In this document: positions 1-7,939 of the stretch, piece after piece
Layout of the letters: each line of letters opens with the position of its first letter
Numbering within the stretch: the stretch's first letter is position 1
Assembly: GCA_029942265.1 (NCBI GenBank)
Contig: JAOZTO010000050.1
Location: forward strand, 1 to 10,918
Length of the DNA: 10,918 nt
DNA from: Desulfocapsa sp.
Lineage (GTDB): Bacteria; Desulfobacterota; Desulfobulbia; Desulfobulbales; Desulfocapsaceae
Reading direction: 5' to 3'
Notes under the pieces: model-generated
The model's database searches: none
Told to the model about the DNA's origin: nothing
What the model saw: only the letters and a program-made list of their open reading frames with translations
Position numbers and translations under genes: made by a program

Positions 1-28
1 ATGATACGAAATTTGCAGTAACGAAGAA

Positions 29-54
29 GATGAAGAGTTTTTACGAATCCATCA
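29..54 (+). repeat. Second, degenerate copy of the 26-base motif, upstream of livH
   Basis: Bases 29-54 match the minus strand of 9079-9104 at 23 of 26 positions, including the unbroken run AGAGTTTTTACGA and CCATCA. Here the outer arms are degenerate, leaving only GATG/CATC complementarity. The copy ends 16 bases before the livH ATG. Bases 1-70 otherwise hold no recognisable gene end: one frame stops at 19-21 (TAA) and another stays open into livH, and neither resembles a known protein tail. Confidence 0.7.
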
Positions 55-70
55 TGATATATGGAATATT

Positions 71-973
71 ATGGACTATTTTATTGAGCTCTTCTTTGGT
101 GGTCTGACTAGGGGCTCCATCTACGCCCTGATTGCCCTAGGCTATACCATGGTTTATGGTATCATCGGCTTGATTAATTTTGCCCATGGTGAGATCTATA
201 TGATTGGGGCATTTACTTCCTTCATAATTGCCACGGTTTTGTCCATCTATGGCTTTCCGCTCCTTGCAATTGTCGTTATTGCAGGAGTTGCCGCTGCTGT
301 TTGGTCAAGCGCCTACGGCTTTACTATTGAAAAACTAGCTTATAAACCTCTTAGAAAGGCACCAAGACTAGCTCCACTCATTAGTGCTATCGGAATGTCT
401 ATCTTTTTGCAAAATTATGTTCTTCTTGCCCAAACATCTGATTTTCTCCCATTCCCTGAACTTATTCCAGAATTTGCTTTTATGGAACCTGTTGCCCATA
501 TTGTTGGCTCTTCTGATCTTGTAATACTTGTCACAACAGCTTTAGTTATGATTGGACTTACCTGTTTAATTAAATTCACCAAAATTGGTAAGGCCATGCG
601 TGCGACATCTCAAGATAAAGTTATGGCAGTGCTTGTTGGCGTTAATGTTGATAGAGTAATTTCTGCAACCTTTATTATTGGTTCAGCACTTGCTGCAATT
701 GGTGGGATGCTTATCGCATCACATATTGGGCAAATTAATTTTTATATCGGCTTTATTGCTGGAATCAAAGCGTTCACAGCCGCTGTTCTTGGTGGAATTG
801 GTTCCATTCCCGGTGCTGTACTCGGTAGTTTGGTGTTAGGGCTTACTGAAAGTTTTGCCACGGGATATGTCTCATCTGACTATGAGGACGTCTTTGCATT
901 TTCTTTGCTTGTTTTGATTCTCATTTTCAAACCTTCGGGCCTCCTTGGAAAGGCTGAAACTAAAAAAGTTTAA
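71..973 (+). CDS. livH: Branched-chain amino acid ABC transporter permease LivH
   Basis: Inner-membrane permease subunit of the high-affinity importer for leucine, isoleucine and valine. It pairs with LivM to form the channel and is driven by LivG/LivF. The 300-residue product is hydrophobic along most of its length with about eight predicted membrane segments, and its size is normal for LivH. The N-terminal stretch 'GLINFAHGEIYMIGAF' (about residues 32-47) is the family hallmark. The cytoplasmic loop near residues 176-200 (MRATSQDKVMAVLVGVNVDRV) corresponds to the ATPase-contacting EAA-type loop, and 'AVLGGIGSIPGAVLGSLVLG' lies near the C-terminus. The ATG at 71 puts the usual short lead before the first helix. 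The ribosome-binding site is weak (GGAA at 63-66). livM follows after 14 bases. Substrate specificity within the hydrophobic amino acid/amide transporter group cannot be settled from sequence alone. Confidence 0.95.
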   Translation: MDYFIELFFGGLTRGSIYALIALGYTMVYGIIGLINFAHGEIYMIGAFTSFIIATVLSIYGFPLLAIVVIAGVAAAVWSSAYGFTIEKLAYKPLRKAPRLAPLISAIGMSIFLQNYVLLAQTSDFLPFPELIPEFAFMEPVAHIVGSSDLVILVTTALVMIGLTCLIKFTKIGKAMRATSQDKVMAVLVGVNVDRVISATFIIGSALAAIGGMLIASHIGQINFYIGFIAGIKAFTAAVLGGIGSIPGAVLGSLVLGLTESFATGYVSSDYEDVFAFSLLVLILIFKPSGLLGKAETKKV

Positions 974-987
974 TCGGGTATTTACGT

Positions 988-2220
988 ATGTTTCCTGCTA
1001 AAGAACTTAAACGATCGCTTCTGATTTCAATCTGGTTTGCCTTTCTCACTTTTCCACTCATGGTGATTAAGGTAGATCCTATTGCCAGAACAGTACATTA
1101 TCGATGGGATAATATGTTTTTTATCGCCATTGGTAGTTTTACTATTTCTATCCTTGCCAAGGTTTTTATTCTACGGAAAGAGCGTATTGCGCATAGTAGA
1201 AAAGCACAGAAAACTGCTTCGGAGCCGTTTGTACAACGCATTTTAAGGGAACCTCGATTCTTATATCCTTTATGCCTTGCTGTCCTTGTTTTTGCACTTG
1301 TTTTTCCAACAATTTTTTCAACCTATCAGACCAACATCATGACAACAGCACTTATGTACGTAGTGCTTGGTCTTGGCTTAAATATTGTGGTTGGCGTCGC
1401 CGGACTACTGGATCTTGGTTATGTTGCTTTTTATGCTGTTGGGGCATACAGCTATGCTTTGCTTAATCTACATTTTGACATGGGATTTTGGGCTGTTCTC
1501 CCGATAGGTGGTCTTTTTGCTGCTTTTCTCGGCATTATACTTGGTTTTCCTGTACTGCGTCTTAGAGGTGATTATCTAGCCATTGTGACACTTGGATTTG
1601 GTGAAATCATCAGACTTATTTTGGAAAACTGGAATGCATTTTCACAAGGGCCTAGTGGAATCGCTAATATACCGCGTCCCGGATTTTTTGGTATGGAAAT
1701 GTCTTTTGCCTCAGGAATTGTTTATATTTATTACATAGTTGTTGCGCTTGTTATATTTACAATTTTTGTTGTAAACAGGTTGCAAAATTCACGTCTTGGG
1801 AGGGCATGGCTAGCTCTTCGTGAAGATGAAATTGCTTGCCAAGCCATGGGCATCGATAAGACTAAAACCAAATTAATTGCTTTTAGCCTCGGTGCATTCT
1901 GGGCGGGATTAGTCGGCGTTATCTTTGCTGCTAAAACTACCTTTGTCAATCCTGCAAGTTTTACTTTTCTCGAATCTGCTATTATTCTCTCCATAGTTGT
2001 TCTTGGTGGTATGGGATCTATTGTAGGTGTAATTTTTGGAGCACTTATTTTGATTCTTATGCCGGAATATCTACGTGCTCTTTCAGAGTATCGAATGCTC
2101 GCTTTTGGTGGAATTCTTGTGATCATGATGGTTTTTAAACCCAATGGTATAATATCCAATGTGCGGCGGAGTTATCGTTTTAAAAAAACGTCTTCAAAGC
2201 AGGTGGTTGAGCATGAGTAA
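988..2220 (+). CDS. livM: Branched-chain amino acid ABC transporter permease LivM
   Basis: Second inner-membrane permease of the branched-chain amino acid importer. The 410-residue product has an N-terminal part of about 100 residues with two hydrophobic segments and a basic linker, matching the extended LivM of enterobacteria. The conserved permease core follows from about residue 100. Hallmarks are 'LNIVVGVAGLLDLGYVAFYA', 'LRLRGDYLAIVTLGFGEIIRL', and the EAA-type cytoplasmic loop 'ALREDEIACQAMGIDKTKTK'. The C-terminal 'VVLGGMGSIVGVIFGALILI' parallels the corresponding segment of LivH. The start at 988 lies 14 bases after the livH stop. The ribosome-binding site is poor, so translation may be coupled to livH. 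The stop overlaps the livG start by 8 bases. No damage is seen. Confidence 0.95.
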   Translation: MFPAKELKRSLLISIWFAFLTFPLMVIKVDPIARTVHYRWDNMFFIAIGSFTISILAKVFILRKERIAHSRKAQKTASEPFVQRILREPRFLYPLCLAVLVFALVFPTIFSTYQTNIMTTALMYVVLGLGLNIVVGVAGLLDLGYVAFYAVGAYSYALLNLHFDMGFWAVLPIGGLFAAFLGIILGFPVLRLRGDYLAIVTLGFGEIIRLILENWNAFSQGPSGIANIPRPGFFGMEMSFASGIVYIYYIVVALVIFTIFVVNRLQNSRLGRAWLALREDEIACQAMGIDKTKTKLIAFSLGAFWAGLVGVIFAAKTTFVNPASFTFLESAIILSIVVLGGMGSIVGVIFGALILILMPEYLRALSEYRMLAFGGILVIMMVFKPNGIISNVRRSYRFKKTSSKQVVEHE

Positions 2221-3007
2221 AGTGATTTTAGATGTTAAAGGGCTGACTATGAATTTTGGCGGTATTAAGGCAATTGATACTGTCGATCTTACTGTTCGTT
2301 CAGGAGAAATAGTTGCTTTAATTGGGCCAAATGGTGCCGGGAAAACTACATTTTTTAATTGTTTAACTGGGATTTATACTCCAAGTTTTGGTGATATTAC
2401 TCTACGTCACGCCAGAAAAAATCAGGAAACACGATTAAATGGTATGAAGCCCAATAAAATCACTGAAAAAGGTATGGCGAGGACTTTTCAAAATATCCGT
2501 CTATTTCCCACAATGAGTGTGCTTGAAAATGTTATGATTGGACGACATTGCCGCACACGTTCAGGCATAATTGGGGCTATTTTCAGGAACCCAGCAGCAA
2601 AACGTGAAGAAGAAGAAATTGTTGAAATGAGTTACGGAATACTTAAAAAAATAGGTCTTCACAAACAGGTTAATGAAGAGGCAAGAAATCTGCCATACGG
2701 AGCGCAAAGGCGTCTTGAGATTGGACGAGCCCTCGCGACTGAACCGTTTTTACTCTTACTCGATGAACCTGCAGCAGGTATGAATCCTAAAGAAACAGAA
2801 GCCTTGGTTGAGCTAATCAGAAGGATTTGTAAGGAAGGGCACTCTGTGTTATTGATTGAACATGATATGAAGCTGGTGATGAGTTTATCAGACAAAATTG
2901 TTGTTATGGATTACGGAAAAAAAATAGCACAAGGTACACCAATTGAAGTACGTTCTAATCCAGCTGTGATCAAAGCGTATCTTGGGGAGGATGTTGACGA
3001 TGCTTGA
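2213..3007 (+). CDS. livG: Branched-chain amino acid ABC transporter ATP-binding protein LivG
   Basis: Cytoplasmic ATPase subunit that energises the LivH/LivM channel together with LivF. The 264-residue product carries Walker [10 protein letters not shown] (38-46), a Q-loop in '[10 protein letters not shown]' (89-98), the LivG-type signature '[11 protein letters not shown]' (160-170, replacing canonical LSGGQ), Walker B with LLLLDEP (180-186), and the H-loop histidine in 'IEHDM' (H217). The frame is open back to 2159, but the ATG at 2213 is preferred. It gives the standard '[17 protein letters not shown]' start, has AGGTGG at 2201-2206 with a 6-base spacing, and overlaps the livM stop by only 8 bases (ATGAGTAA). 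A 2159 start would add 18 residues not typical of the family. The short insertion around residues 62-80 is within normal variation for LivG. Confidence 0.95.
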   Translation: MSKVILDVKGLTMNFGGIKAIDTVDLTVRSGEIVALIGPNGAGKTTFFNCLTGIYTPSFGDITLRHARKNQETRLNGMKPNKITEKGMARTFQNIRLFPTMSVLENVMIGRHCRTRSGIIGAIFRNPAAKREEEEIVEMSYGILKKIGLHKQVNEEARNLPYGAQRRLEIGRALATEPFLLLLDEPAAGMNPKETEALVELIRRICKEGHSVLLIEHDMKLVMSLSDKIVVMDYGKKIAQGTPIEVRSNPAVIKAYLGEDVDDA

Positions 3008-3707
3008 GTTACGAAATGTGACAGCTGCATATGGTAACATACAGGTGCTGCACACTATTGACCTAACTATCCATGCTGGAGAGATAATCACCCTTATTGG
3101 GGCTAATGGTGCCGGAAAATCTACAACATTAATGGCAATCTCGGGAATAGTTCCGATTAGATCCGGTAAAATTCTTTTTGAGGGTGAACCCATCCAGAAG
3201 TTAGCTCCAGAAAAACTCGTTGCCATGGGTATTTGCCAAGTCCCGGAAGGGCGTCATATCTTTCCGGCACTGACAGTGCAGGAAAATTTGGATATGGGAG
3301 CCTTTCTGCGTACTGATACAGATGCTATAAAGGATGATTTTGATTACGTTTTTTCTCTTTTCCCGATTCTTGCAGAGAGACGACACCAGGATGGTGGAAC
3401 ATTAAGTGGTGGTGAGCAGCAGATGCTTGCCATGTCACGGGCGTTGATGGCACGACCCAAACTCCTTTTACTCGACGAACCATCCATGGGACTTGCACCC
3501 CTTATTATCAAACAAATATTCGATATAATCGTTAAAATTAACAAAGAACATAATACTACTATTTTTTTAGTAGAACAAAATGCTAATCAGGCATTGCATA
3601 TTGCCAATCGTGGATATGTTATTGAAAATGGCGTTATTACTATCAGTGATACTGCTGAGAATTTGCTTAAGAATCAAGACATAAAGAAAGCTTATCTTGG
3701 AATTTGA
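3000..3707 (+). CDS. livF: Branched-chain amino acid ABC transporter ATP-binding protein LivF
   Basis: Second ATPase of the branched-chain amino acid importer, 235 residues, which is normal for LivF. It shows Walker [10 protein letters not shown] (34-42), the LivF-typical '[18 protein letters not shown]' (80-97), the signature LSGGEQQ (135-141), and Walker B LLLLDEP (155-161) followed by 'SMGLAP'. As usual in LivF, the H-loop position is glutamine ('LVEQN') instead of histidine. The ATG at 3000 is chosen over an upstream in-frame ATG at 2982. It has a strong GGGGAGG at 2984-2990, gives the family-typical '[15 protein letters not shown]', and overlaps the livG stop by 8 bases. It is the last gene of the liv run. 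The 85 bases after its stop show no convincing terminator. Confidence 0.95.
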   Translation: MLELRNVTAAYGNIQVLHTIDLTIHAGEIITLIGANGAGKSTTLMAISGIVPIRSGKILFEGEPIQKLAPEKLVAMGICQVPEGRHIFPALTVQENLDMGAFLRTDTDAIKDDFDYVFSLFPILAERRHQDGGTLSGGEQQMLAMSRALMARPKLLLLDEPSMGLAPLIIKQIFDIIVKINKEHNTTIFLVEQNANQALHIANRGYVIENGVITISDTAENLLKNQDIKKAYLGI

Positions 3708-3792
3708 ATAATTATTTACGAATTCTATTACTATTTATATAGCGACTCTAAAAAGGTTTTTCTTGATGAGCGCATAAGAAGGATTGTAGCAT

Positions 3793-4764
3793 ATGAAAGC
3801 AGGAGTTATAGGAGTTGGGTATTTAGGGAGATATCATGCACAAAAGTACAAATCCCTTGATAATGTTGAACTTGTTGGTGTCGCCGATATAGACCTTGAT
3901 GCAGCTAATGAAAGTGCAAAAGAAAATGAATGTCTTGCATTCAGTGATTATAAGGAACTGTTGAAATGTGTTGATGCTGTCTCAATAGTTGTTCCAACAA
4001 GTCTTCATCATAAGGTTGCACTTGATTGTATTGCAGCTGGTGTTGACATCCTCATGGAAAAGCCCATCACAACAACTGTTGAAGAAGCAGATGATCTGAT
4101 TGCCAGGTGTGAGGACAAGAATCTTATTTTACAGGTTGGACATCTGGAGCGTTTTAATCCAGCAGTTCAGGCGATGCAACCTTTTATAACAGTGCCTGTT
4201 TTTATAGAGTCTCAGCGGATATCCACGTTTAAAAATAGAGGCGTTGATGTCGATGTTGTACTTGATTTAATGATACATGATATTGATATTATACTTAATA
4301 TTATTCATTCTCCCCTTGAAACAATTCACACTGTTGGTGCTCCTGTTGTAACTCATTTCACTGATATTGCAAACGCTAGATTGATCTTTGAAAATGGAGC
4401 AACTGCCAACGTCACTGTATCCAGAATTGCGAGGACAAGCACTCGACGAATGCGAATTTTTCAGCCTGGATCTTTTATCAATGTGGATTTTGCTAATCGA
4501 AAAGTCACGACCATGAATATGAAAAAGGGTGAGTTTCAAAAAAATGGTATGCCTAAACAAAAAATTGCATCAAATTCATTTCCAGATGGCGATGCATTAC
4601 ATGCTGAAGTTGCACATTTTGTAGAGAATGTTCGCAACAGAACAACTCCTCTTGTTTCTGGAGCTGAGGGCAGGAGAGCACTTGATGTTGCACTTCAGGT
4701 TATCGAACAGATCAAAGATCACCAGAAACTTGGAGTATATTCTGAAGATATGTCAGGAAACTGA
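3793..4764 (+). CDS. Gfo/Idh/MocA family NAD(P)-dependent oxidoreductase, possibly UDP-GlcNAc 3-dehydrogenase-like
   Basis: A 323-residue cytoplasmic dehydrogenase. The N-terminal Rossmann fold has GVGYLG (7-12) and an acidic residue after strand 2 (VADIDLDAA, 29-37), which suggests NAD. The family motif EKP is at 89-91 within 'DILMEKPITTTVEEA', followed by 'VGHLERFNP' (115-123). The catalytic-type segment 'LMIHDIDIILNI' (159-170) contains H162. The C-terminal part is the alpha/beta substrate domain. The start at 3793 is supported by AAGGA at 3779-3783. The stop overlaps the lpxB start (TGATG), so translation of the two genes is probably coupled. This neighbour points to a nucleotide sugar of the lipid A or LPS pathway. 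GnnA, the UDP-GlcNAc 3-dehydrogenase that makes precursor for amide-linked lipid A, belongs to this family, but its partner aminotransferase GnnB is not in the window. The family assignment is firm; the substrate is inference. Confidence 0.85.
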   Translation: MKAGVIGVGYLGRYHAQKYKSLDNVELVGVADIDLDAANESAKENECLAFSDYKELLKCVDAVSIVVPTSLHHKVALDCIAAGVDILMEKPITTTVEEADDLIARCEDKNLILQVGHLERFNPAVQAMQPFITVPVFIESQRISTFKNRGVDVDVVLDLMIHDIDIILNIIHSPLETIHTVGAPVVTHFTDIANARLIFENGATANVTVSRIARTSTRRMRIFQPGSFINVDFANRKVTTMNMKKGEFQKNGMPKQKIASNSFPDGDALHAEVAHFVENVRNRTTPLVSGAEGRRALDVALQVIEQIKDHQKLGVYSEDMSGN

Positions 4765-5915
4765 TGGAAGACAAGGTGATGATAGTTGCTGGTGAAGCAT
4801 CGGGTGATTTACACGGTGCCAAACTGGTTAGTACCATGCTCGCTCAACGCCCTGAGCTCTCTTTTTTTGGAATGGGTGGACAGGAATTTTTGGGAACTGG
4901 CGTAGATGTGCTTTTTGATGCCAAACGTATATCCGTGGTCGGATTAATGGAAGTCTTCACCCATCTTCCTGATATATTAAAAGCTCGAAAAATCCTTAGA
5001 CTTGCCCTTAAAGAGAGAGAACCAGCGTTACTTATCCTGATTGATTTTCCAGATTTTAACCTTATGCTTGCTAAATATGCCAAGAAACTTGGTATTCCTG
5101 TTTTTTATTATATCACCCCTCAAGTGTGGGCTTGGCGTTCCGGTAGAGTTAAAACTATTGCGAAAAGAGTTGATAAGCTAGGAGTAATCCTTCCTTTTGA
5201 GGAAGATTTTTTTCGCAGTCGTGGTTTATCCGCCGAATATGTTGGGCATCCTTTACTTGATTCGGTTACGAACCACAGTACCCGAAATGATTTTTGTGAA
5301 AAAGAGGGGGTTGATCCCCAACATCTCTGTGTCGGTTTGCTACCTGGGAGCAGAAAAAAAGAAATTGTAACACTGCTTCCACTATTACTTCAGGCTGCAA
5401 AACAATTTCAAGACAAGAACTCTCAAAAAACAGTGTTTTTACTCCCACTTGCATCAACTATCAGTGAAGAAGAAATTCGTGAAAATGGATTGGATACATA
5501 TGGAAATGACCTTGATGTTCGATTGATTTCAGAAAATCGTTATGACATGATGGCGGCCTGTGATGCTGCAGTGGTCGCTTCGGGCACTGTGACTCTTGAA
5601 CTTGCTTTGCTGAATATACCAATGGTTGTTATTTATAAAGTTTCAGCTAATACCTATCGCATTGGGAAGTTACTCGTAAACAAAGAGTTACAGTATTATT
5701 CATTGGTGAATCTAATTGCAGGAAAGGAAGTAGTTCCAGAACTTGTTCAAGACGAAGTAAATCCTCATCGAATTGAAATGGAACTTTCTGCAATAGTGTA
5801 TAAAAAGCATGAAAGAGAGTTGATGCTAGAAGGACTTGAACTTGTGCGTGATAGGATGGGTACGCCAGGTGCTACTGCTAAAGCTGCTAAGCTAGCATTT
5901 AGCCTACTTTCATGA
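4764..5915 (+). CDS. lpxB: Lipid-A-disaccharide synthase LpxB
   Basis: Glycosyltransferase (family GT19) acting at the inner face of the cytoplasmic membrane. It joins UDP-2,3-diacylglucosamine to 2,3-diacylglucosamine-1-phosphate (lipid X), giving the tetraacyl disaccharide 1-phosphate of lipid A and releasing UDP. The 383-residue length is typical. Motifs seen are 'AGEASGDLHGA' (9-19), 'FFGMGGQ' (34-40), 'LIDFPDFN' (92-99), 'YYITPQVWAWRSGR' (115-128), 'YVGHPLLD' (159-166), 'GLLPGSRKKEI' (191-201) and the sugar-nucleotide-binding 'VASGTVTLELAL' (271-282). The ATG at 4764 shares its A with the stop of the preceding dehydrogenase and has AGGAA just upstream. The other lpx genes are absent from the window. 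The 3' end faces the convergent rluA-type gene across a 53-base gap with no clear terminator. Confidence 0.96.
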   Translation: MEDKVMIVAGEASGDLHGAKLVSTMLAQRPELSFFGMGGQEFLGTGVDVLFDAKRISVVGLMEVFTHLPDILKARKILRLALKEREPALLILIDFPDFNLMLAKYAKKLGIPVFYYITPQVWAWRSGRVKTIAKRVDKLGVILPFEEDFFRSRGLSAEYVGHPLLDSVTNHSTRNDFCEKEGVDPQHLCVGLLPGSRKKEIVTLLPLLLQAAKQFQDKNSQKTVFLLPLASTISEEEIRENGLDTYGNDLDVRLISENRYDMMAACDAAVVASGTVTLELALLNIPMVVIYKVSANTYRIGKLLVNKELQYYSLVNLIAGKEVVPELVQDEVNPHRIEMELSAIVYKKHERELMLEGLELVRDRMGTPGATAKAAKLAFSLLS

Positions 5916-5968
5916 TTGATGCTTACTAGCCAGCTTAAATTACCCTGTTTTGAAAACAATCCGAATAT

Positions 5969-6853
5969 TCACGATGAAATAAAAGAAGGTCTTTTTTCTT
6001 TAGGAATCTGAAAAGAGATTTTCTTTTCTGTAAATGGACAGAGAAAAGAGATTTTCCATGCGCAGAGATGCAGTATGTGGTGTCCTTTCTGTTGTTTTTC
6101 CCCATATTTTGAATCACCTATTATTGGATATCCAAAGTCGGCTAGATGGCGGCGTATTTGATGCAGGCGCCCTGTATGGAGTCGAATGTCAAGCAATGTG
6201 TTCTTTCCATTTTTCCCAGGGGATGCAGAGAGTATCTCTGTGTGAGCTGTCTTTTCCTCCACAGTTGCTGTTAATTGCAGTCCTTGTGAGTGGATTTTGG
6301 GGCTGCCACAAACCTCTGCAAAATACCTTTTTTCTAAGGCATTATCTTGAAAGAGCTTTGATAAAAGCATCGCTGCATTACGATTGTGCGCAAGTAACAG
6401 TAGTCCTGAAGCGTCACGGTCGAGACGATGGATAAGCTTGAAGTCAATGTTCCTGTCACTTTTTTCAGCAAAATAGAGCAAGGAACAGTGGTCACCATAA
6501 CGTGTGCCTTGGCTGAGAAGCCAAGGAGGCTTGAACCAGACGCTATAATCATCGTAAGTTGCTATACATGTTGGTTCTGGCGGATTCTGAGCAAGTACAG
6601 TAGGATCGTAGAAAAGTTGTATGAAATCATCTGGTTGCAATTTGAACTTTGCCTTTCGAAGACGTCGTTCTTTCGTACCAGGACGTTTTAACCAGACAGC
6701 ACCTTTGGCCATAGCACGTTTGATTCGCTCTTTTGGTAATCCACTGGTGTCTGTAAGCAGTTGGCTTGCAATTACAGGAGCTGTGACAGTGAGGTTACAG
6801 TGTACTGTATCGGTTCCTGATTGGGGCTTTGCTATTGTGTTATTATTTTCCAA
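5969..6853 (-). CDS. RluA-family pseudouridine synthase
   Basis: Cytoplasmic enzyme that isomerises uridine to pseudouridine in rRNA or tRNA; the target base cannot be read from sequence. With the chosen start it is 294 residues. An S4-like RNA-binding region comes first ('ASQLLTDTSGLPKERIKRAM' through 'KLQPDDFIQLFYDP', about residues 29-84). The catalytic domain follows, with 'WFKPPWLLSQG', the catalytic-Asp motif 'HRLDRDASGLLLLA' (Asp about 145), 'LEKRYFAEV', 'HTGRLHQIRRHLADFGYPI' and 'GDSKYG'. The start is uncertain. The frame opens at a GTG at 6928, and an ATG lies at 6904, but both lie inside the conserved Cys tail of the upstream gene and have poor ribosome-binding sites. A TTG at 6853 has GGTG seven bases upstream and overlaps the upstream stop by 11 bases, like other junctions here. 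It is the last gene of the minus-strand run. Confidence 0.88.
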   Translation of the reverse strand: MENNNTIAKPQSGTDTVHCNLTVTAPVIASQLLTDTSGLPKERIKRAMAKGAVWLKRPGTKERRLRKAKFKLQPDDFIQLFYDPTVLAQNPPEPTCIATYDDYSVWFKPPWLLSQGTRYGDHCSLLYFAEKSDRNIDFKLIHRLDRDASGLLLLAHNRNAAMLLSKLFQDNALEKRYFAEVCGSPKIHSQGLQLTATVEEKTAHTEILSASPGKNGKNTLLDIRLHTGRLHQIRRHLADFGYPIIGDSKYGEKQQKGHHILHLCAWKISFLCPFTEKKISFQIPKEKRPSFISS

Positions 6854-7868
6854 AATTACACACCGGATACTGGCAACGTTTGCAATTGCGGCAGAGACCA
6901 CCATGTCCCATTCTTGCAAATTCTTCACGACCTATTGGCTCATCTGTGAGAATACGCGGCAAGATCAGGTCAAACACAGTGATGTTATGAAACATACCAC
7001 AGGCTGGTAAACCAAGAATGGGGACATCTCCAATACGGCCACTTAAAAACATTGCTCCAGGAAGAACAGGAGTACCGTAAAAACAATCTGTTGCACCTGC
7101 TTTTTCTATACCCATGCGAGTTACATCATCCGGGTCAACTGACATCCCACCAGATGTGACAATGAGATCAGCACCTGCATCTAAAGCTGTTGTTATGGCT
7201 TCTCCAATAGTCTCAATATTATCAGGTGCAAAGGTTACCGAAAGGACATCAGAGCCGAGTTTTAATAATTTGTCGCGTAGAACTTTTTCAAATTTATCTT
7301 CAATTATTCCGTTAAATACCTCATTACCGGTAATAATAAGACCAGCCTTTACTTTTTTCATTTTTTTAACTTCAACTACCGGATTACCTTTTGTGGCAAT
7401 GGTAACTGCCTCAAGAACAGTTGGCCGCAAACCAACAAGAGGAATAAGACGGGTTGCTGCAATGTTCTCCCCCTTTTTCACAGGTGTATTATTTTGCAGC
7501 GTTGCGCACATTACTTCTCCAAGTAGATTGAACTGGTATAGTGCGTCAATGTTGATTTTCAGGAGGCCGTCATGTTCAGCAAGAATTGCTATCTTTCCTT
7601 CAACAGGTTCTGAGGAAAGTAAAGAACCGGGCCCTGAAAGAGCATTGGCAAGGAGTTCGGCTGCCTCGTTTTCGTGTATTTCATCGGCCCCTAGTTTTAA
7701 GACATAAATATGTTCTTTACCGAGACGTTTCAGGTGTTCAATATCTTCTTCACGCACTATATGGCCTTTTTTAAAAGCTCTACCTTTAAATTGATCTTTG
7801 ACAATCTCGGTAATATCGTGGGGAAGTACCATACCTACAGCATCATTAACTGGAATTGTTTTTTTCAT
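6843..7868 (-). CDS. Molybdopterin-binding (MoCF/MoeA-like) domain protein with C-terminal four-cysteine motif
   Basis: A 341-residue cytoplasmic protein. Residues 1-165 form a poorly characterised N-terminal region ('VNDAVGMVLPHDITEIV', 'FKGRAFKKGHIVREEDIEHL'), which resembles the N-terminal part of MoeA-related proteins. Residues 172-310 form a MoCF fold with 'AGLIITGNEVFNG' (175-187), 'LIVTSGGMSVDPDDVTRMGI' (235-254) and 'VPILGLPACGMF' (282-293), the surfaces that bind molybdopterin in MoeA/MogA. The C-terminus carries C326, C329, C332 and C337 (Cx2Cx2Cx4C) in 'GLCRNCKRCQYPVCNFG', a probable metal site. It is shorter than canonical MoeA (about 400 residues) and has a different N-terminus, so I do not call it MoeA. 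The start at 7868 is chosen over an upstream ATG at 8024 that lies within queE; AGGA at 7879-7882 precedes it. It lies between queE and the pseudouridine synthase gene, and its exact role is unknown. Confidence 0.85.
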   Translation of the reverse strand: MKKTIPVNDAVGMVLPHDITEIVKDQFKGRAFKKGHIVREEDIEHLKRLGKEHIYVLKLGADEIHENEAAELLANALSGPGSLLSSEPVEGKIAILAEHDGLLKINIDALYQFNLLGEVMCATLQNNTPVKKGENIAATRLIPLVGLRPTVLEAVTIATKGNPVVEVKKMKKVKAGLIITGNEVFNGIIEDKFEKVLRDKLLKLGSDVLSVTFAPDNIETIGEAITTALDAGADLIVTSGGMSVDPDDVTRMGIEKAGATDCFYGTPVLPGAMFLSGRIGDVPILGLPACGMFHNITVFDLILPRILTDEPIGREEFARMGHGGLCRNCKRCQYPVCNFGK

Positions 7869-7939
7869 TATTAGATAATCCTGGCTTTTAGTTACTGTTT
7901 GACTGTGTTGAGAGTAAATGTAGAGGTTGAGGTTGAGTC

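Noticed and set aside
2690-2725. LivG signature '[11 protein letters not shown]' as a damaged ABC signature motif
   Set aside because: LivG proteins normally carry an LSYGxQRRLEI-type variant of LSGGQ, so this is family-typical, not a defect.
3708-3792. Terminator or promoter between livF and the Gfo/Idh gene
   Set aside because: AAAAAGGTTTTT is too weak for a terminator, and the best promoter-like pair (TTTACG at 3715, TATAGC at 3738) matches the consensus poorly, so neither was annotated.
5946-5958. TGTTTTGAAAACA palindrome between the convergent genes as a terminator
   Set aside because: The arms are AT-only around a 1-base centre with no following T-run in either direction, so a stable terminator hairpin is unlikely.
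6621-7010. A 129-codon plus-strand open frame spanning the junction of the pseudouridine synthase and MoCF genes
   Set aside because: It is antisense to two well-supported genes and has no recognisable motif or ribosome-binding site.
7114-7707. A 197-codon open frame on the plus strand
   Set aside because: It lies entirely antisense to the MoCF-domain gene, resembles no family, and is Ser/Arg/Pro-rich as expected for a shadow frame.
7921-7937. Tandem ggttga hexamers between queE and the MoCF gene
   Set aside because: There are only two units, with no wider structure; this is likely chance.
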